Assembly: GCF_030409805.1 (NCBI RefSeq)
Contig: NZ_JAUFQP010000013.1
Coordinates: 1,246,501 to 1,310,500 of the forward strand
Direction: 5' to 3'
DNA: 64,000 bases
Source of the DNA: Algibacter miyuki
GTDB lineage: Bacteria > Bacteroidota > Bacteroidia > Flavobacteriales > Flavobacteriaceae
The notes below the pieces were generated by a model. That model saw only the letters and a program-made list of their open reading frames with translations, was not told where the DNA came from and made no database searches. Below, one piece after another: positions 55,230 to 63,287 of this stretch. The first letter of the stretch is position 1; each line of letters starts with the position of its first letter. Position numbers and translations under genes: made by a program.

Positions 55230-58022
55230 ATGCGCATAACAATCTATTTTATATTGTTTTTTATGAGTCTGTCAAGCTTTTCGCAAAGTTTGGTTCAAGA
55301 TTCGAGGCTTATAAAAAAGCAACTTGAAAATGGCTTAACTTATTATATTTATCCTACCGATAAAGTCGAAGGGCAGGCCTATTTTAGGTTATTTGTAAAG
55401 GTGGGGTCGTTGCAGGAAACTAAAAAACAACGTGGTTTAGCTCATTTTTTAGAGCATATGGCTTTTAATGGGATTGAACATTTTAAAGCGAATGAGTTAA
55501 TTGCGTTTTTAGAAAAAAAGGGTTCTAAATTTGGACATGATTTAAATGCGCATACGTCTTTTGAAGAAACCATTTATAAGTTAAAAGTACCAACGAAAGA
55601 AGCTACTGTGGTCGATTCTACATTAACCATCATGTCGGATTGGGTTGATGGGATGCTTTTGGATCCTTTAGAGGTTGAAAAAGAACGCGGTGTTGTTTTG
55701 TCGGAATGGCTTTCTAAACAATCACCAAAAAATCAAAGCGGGCAAATATTTTTAAACACTTTATTAAATAATTCGAGATATTCTCAACGCACCGTGATAG
55801 GGGATACCGTTAGTTTAAAACACTTTAAGCATGAAGAATTAAAAGCATTTTATCAAAAATGGTATGATCCTTCTTTAATGGCAGTCGCTGTTTCTGGCGA
55901 TGTAAATGCGGAAGATGTAGAACGTGCTATTATTGAAAAATTCGGAAACATTCCATCGAAATTTCCTGTGGCGACTTTAGGTGAAATTCCAAATTACACT
56001 AAAGATAGTTTGATTGTTTACAGTGATAAATGGACTAAAAAAACACAGCTCAATTACATTCAATTACAAGATGTTTTTAAGGATGTAGATAATGAAGCGG
56101 CCTATCAAAAATATTTAAAACGGAGTGTTTTAAATAAATTAACATCGGCACGATTGGCAAAATTGTCGTTTAATGATACCAAATATAATAAAGCAAGTAT
56201 TAGTGTTGGGAATTTTTTAAAATCTAAAGGGGCTTTGGTGGCTACTATTGATTTAAAACCTGAAAATGCTTTAGAAGGTGTTAACGAATTCAACCGTTAT
56301 TTTCAGCAAATTGCGCAGTATGGTTTTACTCCGCAGGAAATAGATAAGGTAAAGAAAACGATGCTTGGTGCTTTTAAGCGAGATTTAAACGATGACAAAC
56401 CGGTGTCGGGATCTGGAATGATCAATCAGATGTATCAAGATTTCTTTTACGGAAACATGATTATTTCATTAAAAGATGAATATAAATTGATGGAAGATTG
56501 CTTTGCGGCATTAGATTCTATTCAAATTCTTAAAGCTGTAAAGGAAAATAGTAACACTAAAAATCCTTTTCATTATTTGCTAACCACGAATAATGAAGAT
56601 GCAAGTCGTTTACCAAATAAAGAAGCGTTATTAGAAGCTGCTAAAAGTTTGAAATATCAAGAAGTAGTACCTTATGAAAATGATATTGATATTCCCAAAA
56701 AGTTATTAAGCACATCACCTAAGCCAGGAACGGTTACTAAAATTGTGGAGCTACCTAAAATTGATGCGCACGAAATTCATTTAAGTAATGGGGCTAAAGT
56801 GGTTTACAAAAAATCGATACTAGAAGGCGATAATGTGTTACTCGCAGGTTTTAGAAAAGGTGGTTTTTACGCGGTAGATAGTACGAACTACATCAACGCT
56901 CAGTATGCGGCAACTACGGTTTCTATGAGCGGTTATGGTGATTTTTCTAGAGAAGCTTTAAGTCATTTTTTAGCAGGGAATAGTGCGAAAATTCAATTCC
57001 TTATAGATAAAACGCGCTCCGGATTTTTTGGAAGTGCCGATGGTACTGATATAAAAACACTGTTTGAGTTATTCTACTTAAAGGCGACGCAACCAAAAGT
57101 AGATTCTTTGTTGTTTGATCAGTTAAAAGAAGCGGCTATTGAAAATATTTCAGAAAAACCAAAAACTAAGACAGAAAAATTTCAAGAGGAATTTAAATTT
57201 TTGGTTCGCGGAAAGGATTACACAAGCCTAAGACGAACAAAAGCATCGATAGAAAACGGATTAGATAAAGCAGCACTACTGCCCATTTATAATGATTTTT
57301 TCGGAGGCGCGAATCATTATGTGTTTACTATAATTTCAGATAAGGAATTAAACGAAATTTTACCTTTTATTAAAAGCTATATTGGTGCACTTCCGAAGGG
57401 GGATTTTGATAATTCATATCAATATAAACCACAACCTATTAATAAGAAACCTGTTGATTTTATAAAAGCGGGTGGCGATTCTCCAAAAGCGAGCTTCTCA
57501 TTAGTTTTTCAACAAGACGCTCCAATAAAAAATGTGGCTAGTTTAGAGATTAAAAATGAAATTTTAGAGGCTATATTAAAATTAGAATTAAACAAGCGTT
57601 TAAGAGAAGATTTAGGTGTTGTTTATGGTGTAAGTGTTTCTGTAAGCGCAACGAAGCATCCAACATCATTAGGACGACAAACTATAGGTTTGGTTTGTAA
57701 ACCATCGGATGTTGATCAAATTGCATCAGAAATTAAAACCATTTTAAATGGCTTAGCATCTGGTGAAATTAATTTCTCTGAAGATTTAGAAAAGGTGAAA
57801 ACCAACCTTAATAATACTTTCAACATAAATAAACAGAAGAATTCATTTTGGACTAAGAGTATCCGAAATTATTACTTCAATCATTATAAAAACTGGGATT
57901 TTGTAACCGATTTCGAAAGTATGGTGAATAAAATTTCAAAGAAAGATATAGAAAAATTAGCAAAAAAATATTTTATAAAAACACCGCAAATAAAAGCGGT
58001 CTTATATCCCGAAAATTATTAA
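55230..58022 (+). CDS. M16-family zinc metallopeptidase
   Basis: The 930-aa protein has a signal peptide and an inverted zinc motif HFLEH (H72, E75, H76), followed by the distal Glu in EKERGVVLSEW. Four M16 half-domains are arranged as two pairs, the second with the catalytically inactive Lys/Arg-Tyr type region (VVYGVSVSVSATKHP). It resembles PqqL/pitrilysin-like peptidases that cleave peptides in a closed chamber. Encoded 3 nt after the accessory lipoprotein, it suggests that the SusCD pair imports peptides or a peptide-like ligand which is then degraded in the periplasm. Confidence 0.9.
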   Translation: MRITIYFILFFMSLSSFSQSLVQDSRLIKKQLENGLTYYIYPTDKVEGQAYFRLFVKVGSLQETKKQRGLAHFLEHMAFNGIEHFKANELIAFLEKKGSKFGHDLNAHTSFEETIYKLKVPTKEATVVDSTLTIMSDWVDGMLLDPLEVEKERGVVLSEWLSKQSPKNQSGQIFLNTLLNNSRYSQRTVIGDTVSLKHFKHEELKAFYQKWYDPSLMAVAVSGDVNAEDVERAIIEKFGNIPSKFPVATLGEIPNYTKDSLIVYSDKWTKKTQLNYIQLQDVFKDVDNEAAYQKYLKRSVLNKLTSARLAKLSFNDTKYNKASISVGNFLKSKGALVATIDLKPENALEGVNEFNRYFQQIAQYGFTPQEIDKVKKTMLGAFKRDLNDDKPVSGSGMINQMYQDFFYGNMIISLKDEYKLMEDCFAALDSIQILKAVKENSNTKNPFHYLLTTNNEDASRLPNKEALLEAAKSLKYQEVVPYENDIDIPKKLLSTSPKPGTVTKIVELPKIDAHEIHLSNGAKVVYKKSILEGDNVLLAGFRKGGFYAVDSTNYINAQYAATTVSMSGYGDFSREALSHFLAGNSAKIQFLIDKTRSGFFGSADGTDIKTLFELFYLKATQPKVDSLLFDQLKEAAIENISEKPKTKTEKFQEEFKFLVRGKDYTSLRRTKASIENGLDKAALLPIYNDFFGGANHYVFTIISDKELNEILPFIKSYIGALPKGDFDNSYQYKPQPINKKPVDFIKAGGDSPKASFSLVFQQDAPIKNVASLEIKNEILEAILKLELNKRLREDLGVVYGVSVSVSATKHPTSLGRQTIGLVCKPSDVDQIASEIKTILNGLASGEINFSEDLEKVKTNLNNTFNINKQKNSFWTKSIRNYYFNHYKNWDFVTDFESMVNKISKKDIEKLAKKYFIKTPQIKAVLYPENY

Positions 58023-58053
58023 TTAGAAACCTTTAATTTAAATTAGAATTATT

Positions 58054-59514
58054 ATGAAAACAACTCTCAAATTTTTATTTGCTTTAACAGCAATTTTTTC
58101 ACTAGCAGCGAGCTGTAGTAGTGATGACTCGGCTACAGAGCCAGAAGTACCTGCCGAAGTAGGTATAACCAGTTTTGGTTTTTATGCCGAAGATAATACA
58201 GGAACAATTTTTAACGATTATGTGGTTGAAACTGTAACAGGAACAGATATTAGTTTATCGGTGCCAAGTGAAACAGATTTAACAGCTTTAGTAGCGCGTT
58301 TTACTACAACAGAAGGCGATGCAGTGAAAATTGGTGCTGTAGTGCAAGTTAGCGGAACAACGGCTAATAACTATTCTGCAGCTGTAGAATATTTAGTAAC
58401 AGAAGGTGTTACAAATAAAATTTACACGGTAACAGTGGGTAAATTAGCAAGTTCAGTTTGGAGCTTATTAAGTACTTATTCTGAAGATGCTATAACAGAA
58501 ATCGCATTACAAATAAACCCAACTAACTCAATGCCTTATATTGCTTACATTAGCGATAGAGATAGTTCTAGCGATCAAAAAATGAACTTAATTAGTTATG
58601 ATGGTACAACTTGGAATAGAACAGGAGCTACAGATTTTTCAGATTACAGAGCAAACTCTGTGGATTTAAAATTTAGCCAAACTGGAGTACCTTATATTAG
58701 CTTTTTAGAATACACAGATATTAGACAAGCATCTATTATGAGTTATGAGAATAGTGCCTGGAGCTATGTTGGAGGAAGTCCTTTTACAGATGTTAAAGCG
58801 GGAGCGAACACTGTGGCAATTACTAGCGATAACTCTATTTATGGTTTTTATACCAATGACGCTAGTGGAGATGATAACAGAAGAAGTGTTTTTGCGAGAT
58901 CATACTCAGGAAGTGCTTGGTCAGATTTAACAATTTCTGGAAGAACTGGTTTAGCTAGAGTTTTAAAGACTAAAGTTATTGATGATGTTGTATATCTTGC
59001 TGTTTTAGATTACGGTGAAGGTCAAGCAGTTTCTGTATATAAATATGATGGCGGTGTATGGACTACACTTGCGGATAAAATGAAAGAAAGTGAAGAAAAT
59101 ACAGTTTATTATTACAACATCGCTATAGATGTAGATAAAGATGATAATGTATATTTAGCATATGCTGAAGATAATGGCGATGATACCGATTACCAATTAC
59201 GTGTTAAAAAGTATGATGCAACAGCATCTACGTGGAGCACGCAAGGTGATTTAATTGTAACATCGAATACTAGAGATTTTGACCTTGCAGTTGATAAATA
59301 TAATAACGCTATGTTATTTTATCAAGATGATAACAAAACGCCTGTATTTTTACCATTTGATAGCGATATTAATAACTGGGGTACTTCTGTAGTATTTACT
59401 GATGCAGATGCTAGTGACTTAAAAATTGAAGTAGCACCAAACGGATTATCTTACGCATCATACGTGGCTAATGATATCGTGAATTTATATATCTTTGATT
59501 CTCCAGAGAACTAA
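58054..59514 (+). CDS. Surface lipoprotein with DUF5018-like and beta-propeller-like regions
   Basis: The 486-aa lipoprotein (lipobox AASC, then SSDDS, typical of surface-exported Bacteroidota lipoproteins) has an N-terminal Ig-like domain resembling DUF5018 (about 35-130, ending NKIYTVTVGK). It continues with about six repeats built around VYLAVLDYG, NVYLAYAED and similar strands, probably a beta-propeller. It may bind the ligand of the locus or a surface partner. It lies 32 nt after the peptidase gene. Confidence 0.65.
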   Translation: MKTTLKFLFALTAIFSLAASCSSDDSATEPEVPAEVGITSFGFYAEDNTGTIFNDYVVETVTGTDISLSVPSETDLTALVARFTTTEGDAVKIGAVVQVSGTTANNYSAAVEYLVTEGVTNKIYTVTVGKLASSVWSLLSTYSEDAITEIALQINPTNSMPYIAYISDRDSSSDQKMNLISYDGTTWNRTGATDFSDYRANSVDLKFSQTGVPYISFLEYTDIRQASIMSYENSAWSYVGGSPFTDVKAGANTVAITSDNSIYGFYTNDASGDDNRRSVFARSYSGSAWSDLTISGRTGLARVLKTKVIDDVVYLAVLDYGEGQAVSVYKYDGGVWTTLADKMKESEENTVYYYNIAIDVDKDDNVYLAYAEDNGDDTDYQLRVKKYDATASTWSTQGDLIVTSNTRDFDLAVDKYNNAMLFYQDDNKTPVFLPFDSDINNWGTSVVFTDADASDLKIEVAPNGLSYASYVANDIVNLYIFDSPEN

Positions 59515-59544
59515 GAATAAATAATTTTAGTATAATATTTTTAT

Positions 59545-59585
59545 AAATAAGCGGAGCCTAATAACTCCGCTTATTTGCTTTTATA
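59545..59585 (+). terminator. Hairpin, probable terminator after surface lipoprotein gene
   Basis: AAATAAGCGGAG (59545-59556) pairs with CTCCGCTTATTT (59565-59576) across an 8-nt loop; the following tract is only partly T-rich (GCTTTTA). It lies between the lipoprotein and metallophosphoesterase genes and may give partial termination. Confidence 0.6.
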
Positions 59586-59596
59586 AATTAAAGAAA

Positions 59597-61084
59597 ATGA
59601 CAACTACTTTTAAAATTATCGTTTTTTATTGCTGTTTAAGCATTAGTTTTTCTTCTTATGCACAAGCTATTAATACGTGGGTTTCCGGAACGGTTTCTAT
59701 TCAAAATAAATCATCTCATAAGGGTTTAAAAAATATGATGGTTTCTAATGGAGATACCATTGTTACAACCAATAAAAAAGGAGTGTTTAAAATTCCTGTA
59801 AAAAAAGGGCAAGTTGTTTTTCCTATTCTGTCATCAGGTTATGGTTATGCGAATACTAAAAAATGGTGGTATAATATTCCTAGTGATTTTGAGAGTACGT
59901 CGGACCTTAAAATAGATTTCCAACTACAGAAAATACAGAAAAATAAAGCTTTTAAATTTTTAGCCATAGGGGATATTCAAGTGGGTGATAATACCGAATT
60001 ATTACAAGCTACACAGTCCGTTTTAAAGGAACTGCTGAATAGAAACGATTATGATTTCAGTATATATTTAGGCGATTTAGTGAATGATGCTCCAGACTTA
60101 TTTATGCCTCTAAAAAAACTGGTTGATGATGTGAAACAGCCTTCTTGGGTGGTTTATGGAAATCACGATAGAAATTTTAAAACAGATAAAGAAAATCAAC
60201 CTAATCTTTTTAGAGATAATTTTGGTCCCGACACCTATGCTTTTTTTCGAAACGATGTATTATTTGTTGCTTTAAACAGTATTAAGCCAGAAGGGAAGTA
60301 CGGTTATAAAGGTATATATAAAAAGAATCAAATAGATTTTTTATCGCAATTATTAGCCACAGTAGATGCTAATCAACCCATAGTTATTAGTCAGCATATT
60401 CCGTTTGTTGGTATGAAAAACAAAAAGGAACTCATAGAAATATTAAACCCTTTTAAAAACGTGTTATTTTTAACAGGGCACACGCATACTGCTTTTCGTA
60501 ATACAATCAAAATGCCTTCAGGAAACATGATTCACGAATTAACCGCTGGTGCTGTTTGTGGAAATTGGTGGACAGGTCAAAAAGATTGGGAAGGTATTCC
60601 TTTAGCTTTAATGAGCTGTGGAACGCCAAAAGGATACTTCGAAATTGATTTTAATAAAGCAGATTACAAAATAAAGTATAAGGGGATTAACTTACCGAGC
60701 AACAAACAATTTAGTGTTTGGTTTGGTGATTATAATGGAGAGCCGTTATCATCATTAGCAGAGAGCAATGCATTTTATGTAAATGTGTTTTCAGGATCGA
60801 GTGATACAAAAGTCTCAGTGGTACTTCCTAATAAAAAAGTTGTTTTTCTGAAAAAAGAAGCGATACTAGATCCTTTTGTAAATTACATTAAACAAACCCA
60901 AAAGGAAGGTTTGACTCCAGATAAAAACAGTAAAAAATCAGCGTATTTAAGAACCAAATCGCGTCATATTTGGAAAGGTGTTATGCCTGATGAATTGGAA
61001 AAAGGATATCATAAAGTTGAAATTAAAATTGAGGATCCTTATTTTTCAACCATTAAAGACTTTTTATGGGTGTTAAAAGAATAA
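59597..61084 (+). CDS. Calcineurin-like metallophosphoesterase with N- and C-terminal accessory domains
   Basis: The 495-aa secreted protein has a signal peptide ending near AQA (about residue 23), an N-terminal MetallophosN-like beta domain (about 28-110), a central metallophosphoesterase and a C-terminal domain. The catalytic core reads GDIQVGDN, YLGDLVNDAPD, VYGNHDRNF, SQHIPF and LTGHTHTAFR, so all metal ligands except the usual His of the first motif (here Gln) are evident. It likely hydrolyses a phosphoester in the periplasm. It follows the peptidase locus but sits behind a hairpin. Confidence 0.85.
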   Translation: MTTTFKIIVFYCCLSISFSSYAQAINTWVSGTVSIQNKSSHKGLKNMMVSNGDTIVTTNKKGVFKIPVKKGQVVFPILSSGYGYANTKKWWYNIPSDFESTSDLKIDFQLQKIQKNKAFKFLAIGDIQVGDNTELLQATQSVLKELLNRNDYDFSIYLGDLVNDAPDLFMPLKKLVDDVKQPSWVVYGNHDRNFKTDKENQPNLFRDNFGPDTYAFFRNDVLFVALNSIKPEGKYGYKGIYKKNQIDFLSQLLATVDANQPIVISQHIPFVGMKNKKELIEILNPFKNVLFLTGHTHTAFRNTIKMPSGNMIHELTAGAVCGNWWTGQKDWEGIPLALMSCGTPKGYFEIDFNKADYKIKYKGINLPSNKQFSVWFGDYNGEPLSSLAESNAFYVNVFSGSSDTKVSVVLPNKKVVFLKKEAILDPFVNYIKQTQKEGLTPDKNSKKSAYLRTKSRHIWKGVMPDELEKGYHKVEIKIEDPYFSTIKDFLWVLKE

Positions 61085-61104
61085 TTTTAAGTTTTAATGA
61101 TATA

Positions 61105-61156
61105 AATAAAGCCGTAAACCTTCATAATAATTGAAGCTTTACGGCTTTATTCTTTT
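61105..61156. terminator. Bidirectional intrinsic terminator
   Basis: AATAAAGCCGTAAA (61105-61118) pairs perfectly with TTTACGGCTTTATT (61138-61151), with an inner CTTCA/TGAAG extension; T-rich tracts follow on the plus strand. It separates the plus-strand phosphoesterase from the minus-strand stress protein gene. Confidence 0.9.
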
Positions 61157-61173
61157 GATTTTTTTTAGAATGA

Positions 61174-61974
61174 TTATCCGCGTATTGATAATAATGGAAT
61201 ATCTAATCCGGACGACATAATTCGTGTTTTACTTTTATGAATTAAGGACGACCAAAAGCCGTATTCATAAGGAACCATAATTAGCACATCAGGTTTGTAT
61301 TCTAACATTTCGTTTCTTATTTCGTCTATAACGGCTTCAGATTGCACGTTTTTGTAATAATACGACACTTCTTCTAAAGGTTTTAAAATTTCAGCATTGC
61401 TTTTTAGTTCCGATATTTTATTATTCACATGAAACACTCTCAATTCCGAATTAAATTTTTTGGTCGTTTTTTTTATTTGTTTCAGAATATTACCTGTTAA
61501 ACCTTTTTCAAGATCGCAAGCAAATAAAATTTTGTCAATATTGTTAAATTGTGCTTTTAACGGAACAGCCAAAATAGGAATCTCAATTTTGTTAATCGCT
61601 TCCGATGTGGTGCTGCCTAACAAATCGCCTTCTATGGTTTTTGTGTGCATACCCATAATAATCATATCGGCATGATGTTCTTCAATAGCGCGCTGTAATT
61701 GCTTAAAGTATTCGCCCATGGCAAAATCGACTTTAATTTTAATGCCATAAGTTTCCGATAGTTTCTTAGCACGGTTTTCTATTTTAGTTTTTGCATAATC
61801 TATAGATAACAATATATTTTTATATGGCAATCTAGATTGTACCACATGTATAGATACAATGTGTAAATGAAATAGCACCAATTTAGCTTTTATTTTCTTT
61901 GCGGCTTTTATGGCATATAAAGTAGCGTTTTCAGATTCTTCAGAGAAATCGGATGATATGATAATCGTTTTCAT
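61174..61974 (-). CDS. Tandem universal stress protein (UspA family)
   Basis: The 266-aa protein has two Usp domains (about 1-140 and 145-266). The first carries the ATP-binding GMHTKTIEGDLLGST motif (G-x2-G-x9-G-S/T type). The second has the looser MVPYEYGFWSSL near the end and may not bind ATP. Tandem Usp proteins respond to growth arrest or stress; the specific trigger is not readable. It is monocistronic, convergent with the phosphoesterase. Confidence 0.9.
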   Translation of the reverse strand: MKTIIISSDFSEESENATLYAIKAAKKIKAKLVLFHLHIVSIHVVQSRLPYKNILLSIDYAKTKIENRAKKLSETYGIKIKVDFAMGEYFKQLQRAIEEHHADMIIMGMHTKTIEGDLLGSTTSEAINKIEIPILAVPLKAQFNNIDKILFACDLEKGLTGNILKQIKKTTKKFNSELRVFHVNNKISELKSNAEILKPLEEVSYYYKNVQSEAVIDEIRNEMLEYKPDVLIMVPYEYGFWSSLIHKSKTRIMSSGLDIPLLSIRG

Positions 61975-62135
61975 AGGGATAAAATTTAAGGATTGAATTC
62001 TACCTTAAATTTAAGAATTTATAGGGAGATTTGCTATAAATTTAACAGTTGTTTTGTGGGGGTTATATTAGGGTTTTAATTCGTTAAAACTGTTTAAATA
62101 ACGTATCTTCGTAGCTTAACAAAAAAAATATATTC

Positions 62136-62948
62136 ATGGAAAAATTCCCAAAAATAGCATTCCCATTCATCATTATTGGTGTCGTATTAGTTATCTTATT
62201 ATCAAAATCTGCCGTTACCATTGGGCCGGGAGAAGGCGGTGTAATGTTTGAACGTTTAGGCGATGGTATTGATGTAGAAAGAACCTATGGCGAGGGGTTT
62301 CATATTATTATGCCATGGAACAGCATGATTGTGCGTCGTGTGCGTCAGCAATCTATTTCAGATGAAATGAATGTGCTTTCTGTAAACGGATTAGAGGTTA
62401 AAGTGAATGGAACTATTTGGTACGAGCCAGAATTTGCTAACCTTGGTAAATTAATTAAAACCAAAGGACAAGATTACGAAAGAGAACTTTTAGATCCTGC
62501 CATTAACGCAGCGGCCAGAAGTGTTGTAGGACGTTATACGCCCGAACAATTATATTCTAGTAAAAGAGATGTTATTGAACAAGAAATTTTAGATGAAGTA
62601 ACGAAGCTTTTAGAAGGCCAATTCTTAACCGTTAAACGTGTTTTAGTAGAAGATGTTAAGTTACCTGCAACAATTAAAGATGCCATTGAACGTAAATTGA
62701 AGCAAGAGCAAGAGTCTTTAGAATATGAGTTTAGATTGGTTACTGCCGATAAAGAAGCTCAAAAACAAATTATTGAAGCAGAAGGAAAAGCAGAATCTAA
62801 CCGTATTTTAAGTGCATCATTAACTGATAAAATTTTACAAGATAAAGGTATCGATGCAACTATTAAATTAGCCGAATCACCAAATAGTAAAGTGATTGTT
62901 ATTGGTTCAGGCGATAGCGGTTTACCAATTATTTTAGGAGATCAATAA
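62136..62948 (+). CDS. Prohibitin/SPFH-domain membrane protein
   Basis: The 270-aa protein has one N-terminal membrane helix (about 6-24) followed by the SPFH/Band-7 domain (VTIGPGEGGVMFERLGDG to VKLPATIKDAIERKLKQEQE) and a coiled-coil C-terminus. It resembles the prohibitin subgroup. SPFH proteins form large rings at membranes and modulate proteases such as FtsH. No partner protease gene is adjacent. A weak terminator follows at 63003-63023. Confidence 0.9.
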   Translation: MEKFPKIAFPFIIIGVVLVILLSKSAVTIGPGEGGVMFERLGDGIDVERTYGEGFHIIMPWNSMIVRRVRQQSISDEMNVLSVNGLEVKVNGTIWYEPEFANLGKLIKTKGQDYERELLDPAINAAARSVVGRYTPEQLYSSKRDVIEQEILDEVTKLLEGQFLTVKRVLVEDVKLPATIKDAIERKLKQEQESLEYEFRLVTADKEAQKQIIEAEGKAESNRILSASLTDKILQDKGIDATIKLAESPNSKVIVIGSGDSGLPIILGDQ

Positions 62949-63002
62949 TTTGCTTTTAAAGATTTAGAGATTAAACTAATCAGTATTTTAAACCTTATTT
63001 TG

Positions 63003-63023
63003 AAGATTAATTAATCTTTTTTT
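63003..63023 (+). terminator. Short intrinsic terminator after prohibitin-family gene
   Basis: AAGATT-AATT-AATCTT followed by Ts to 63023 forms a short AT-rich hairpin with a T tract. It is weak on its own but correctly placed 55 nt after the stop. Confidence 0.45.
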
Positions 63024-63070
63024 AATAAAACTAAGGAAACTATAAATATTTAAAATTTAATTCTGAATAA

Positions 63071-63103
63071 TTTGGCGTTTTAAACATATATTTTGCATAT
63101 TTG
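63071..63103 (+). promoter_or_regulatory. Promoter of the histidine operon leader
   Basis: TTTG (63071-63074), 21 nt spacing and CATATTTG (63096-63103) match the Bacteroidota -33/-7 pattern with one mismatch in the -7 element. The leader peptide ATG lies 24 nt downstream. Confidence 0.5.
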
Positions 63104-63126
63104 TAACGTTATAAAAAACAAAAGAC

Positions 63127-63180
63127 ATGACTTTTATTCAAAACCATCATCATTTTCAAATTTGCTCTCAGGCGAAGTGA
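63127..63180 (+). CDS. Histidine operon leader peptide (17 aa, three consecutive His)
   Basis: The short ORF reads MTFIQNHHHFQICSQAK followed by TGA, with CAT CAT CAT at 63145-63153. It begins soon after a predicted promoter, ends 29 nt before an intrinsic terminator (63210-63247), and is followed by hisG at 63288. This is the layout of classical translation-coupled attenuation: ribosome stalling at the His codons when His-tRNA is scarce would favour read-through. A short imperfect hairpin (TTTTCA with TGAAAA around 63153-63184) could be the pause or alternative structure. Confidence 0.8.
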   Translation: MTFIQNHHHFQICSQAK

Positions 63181-63209
63181 AAATGTATTGAATAAAATCA
63201 ACATATATT

Positions 63210-63247
63210 TAAACCCGTTTGAGCCAATCAAGCGGGTTTATTTTTTT
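63210..63247 (+). terminator. Attenuator terminator of the histidine operon
   Basis: Arms 63210-63222 and 63228-63240 form a 13-bp stem with one G-U pair and a 5-nt loop, ending in seven Ts (63241-63247). It lies between the His-rich leader peptide and hisG and is the expected regulated terminator. Confidence 0.85.
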
Positions 63248-63287
63248 AAAACCAACGAGATTGTTTCAAACTCATAAAACAAATAAA

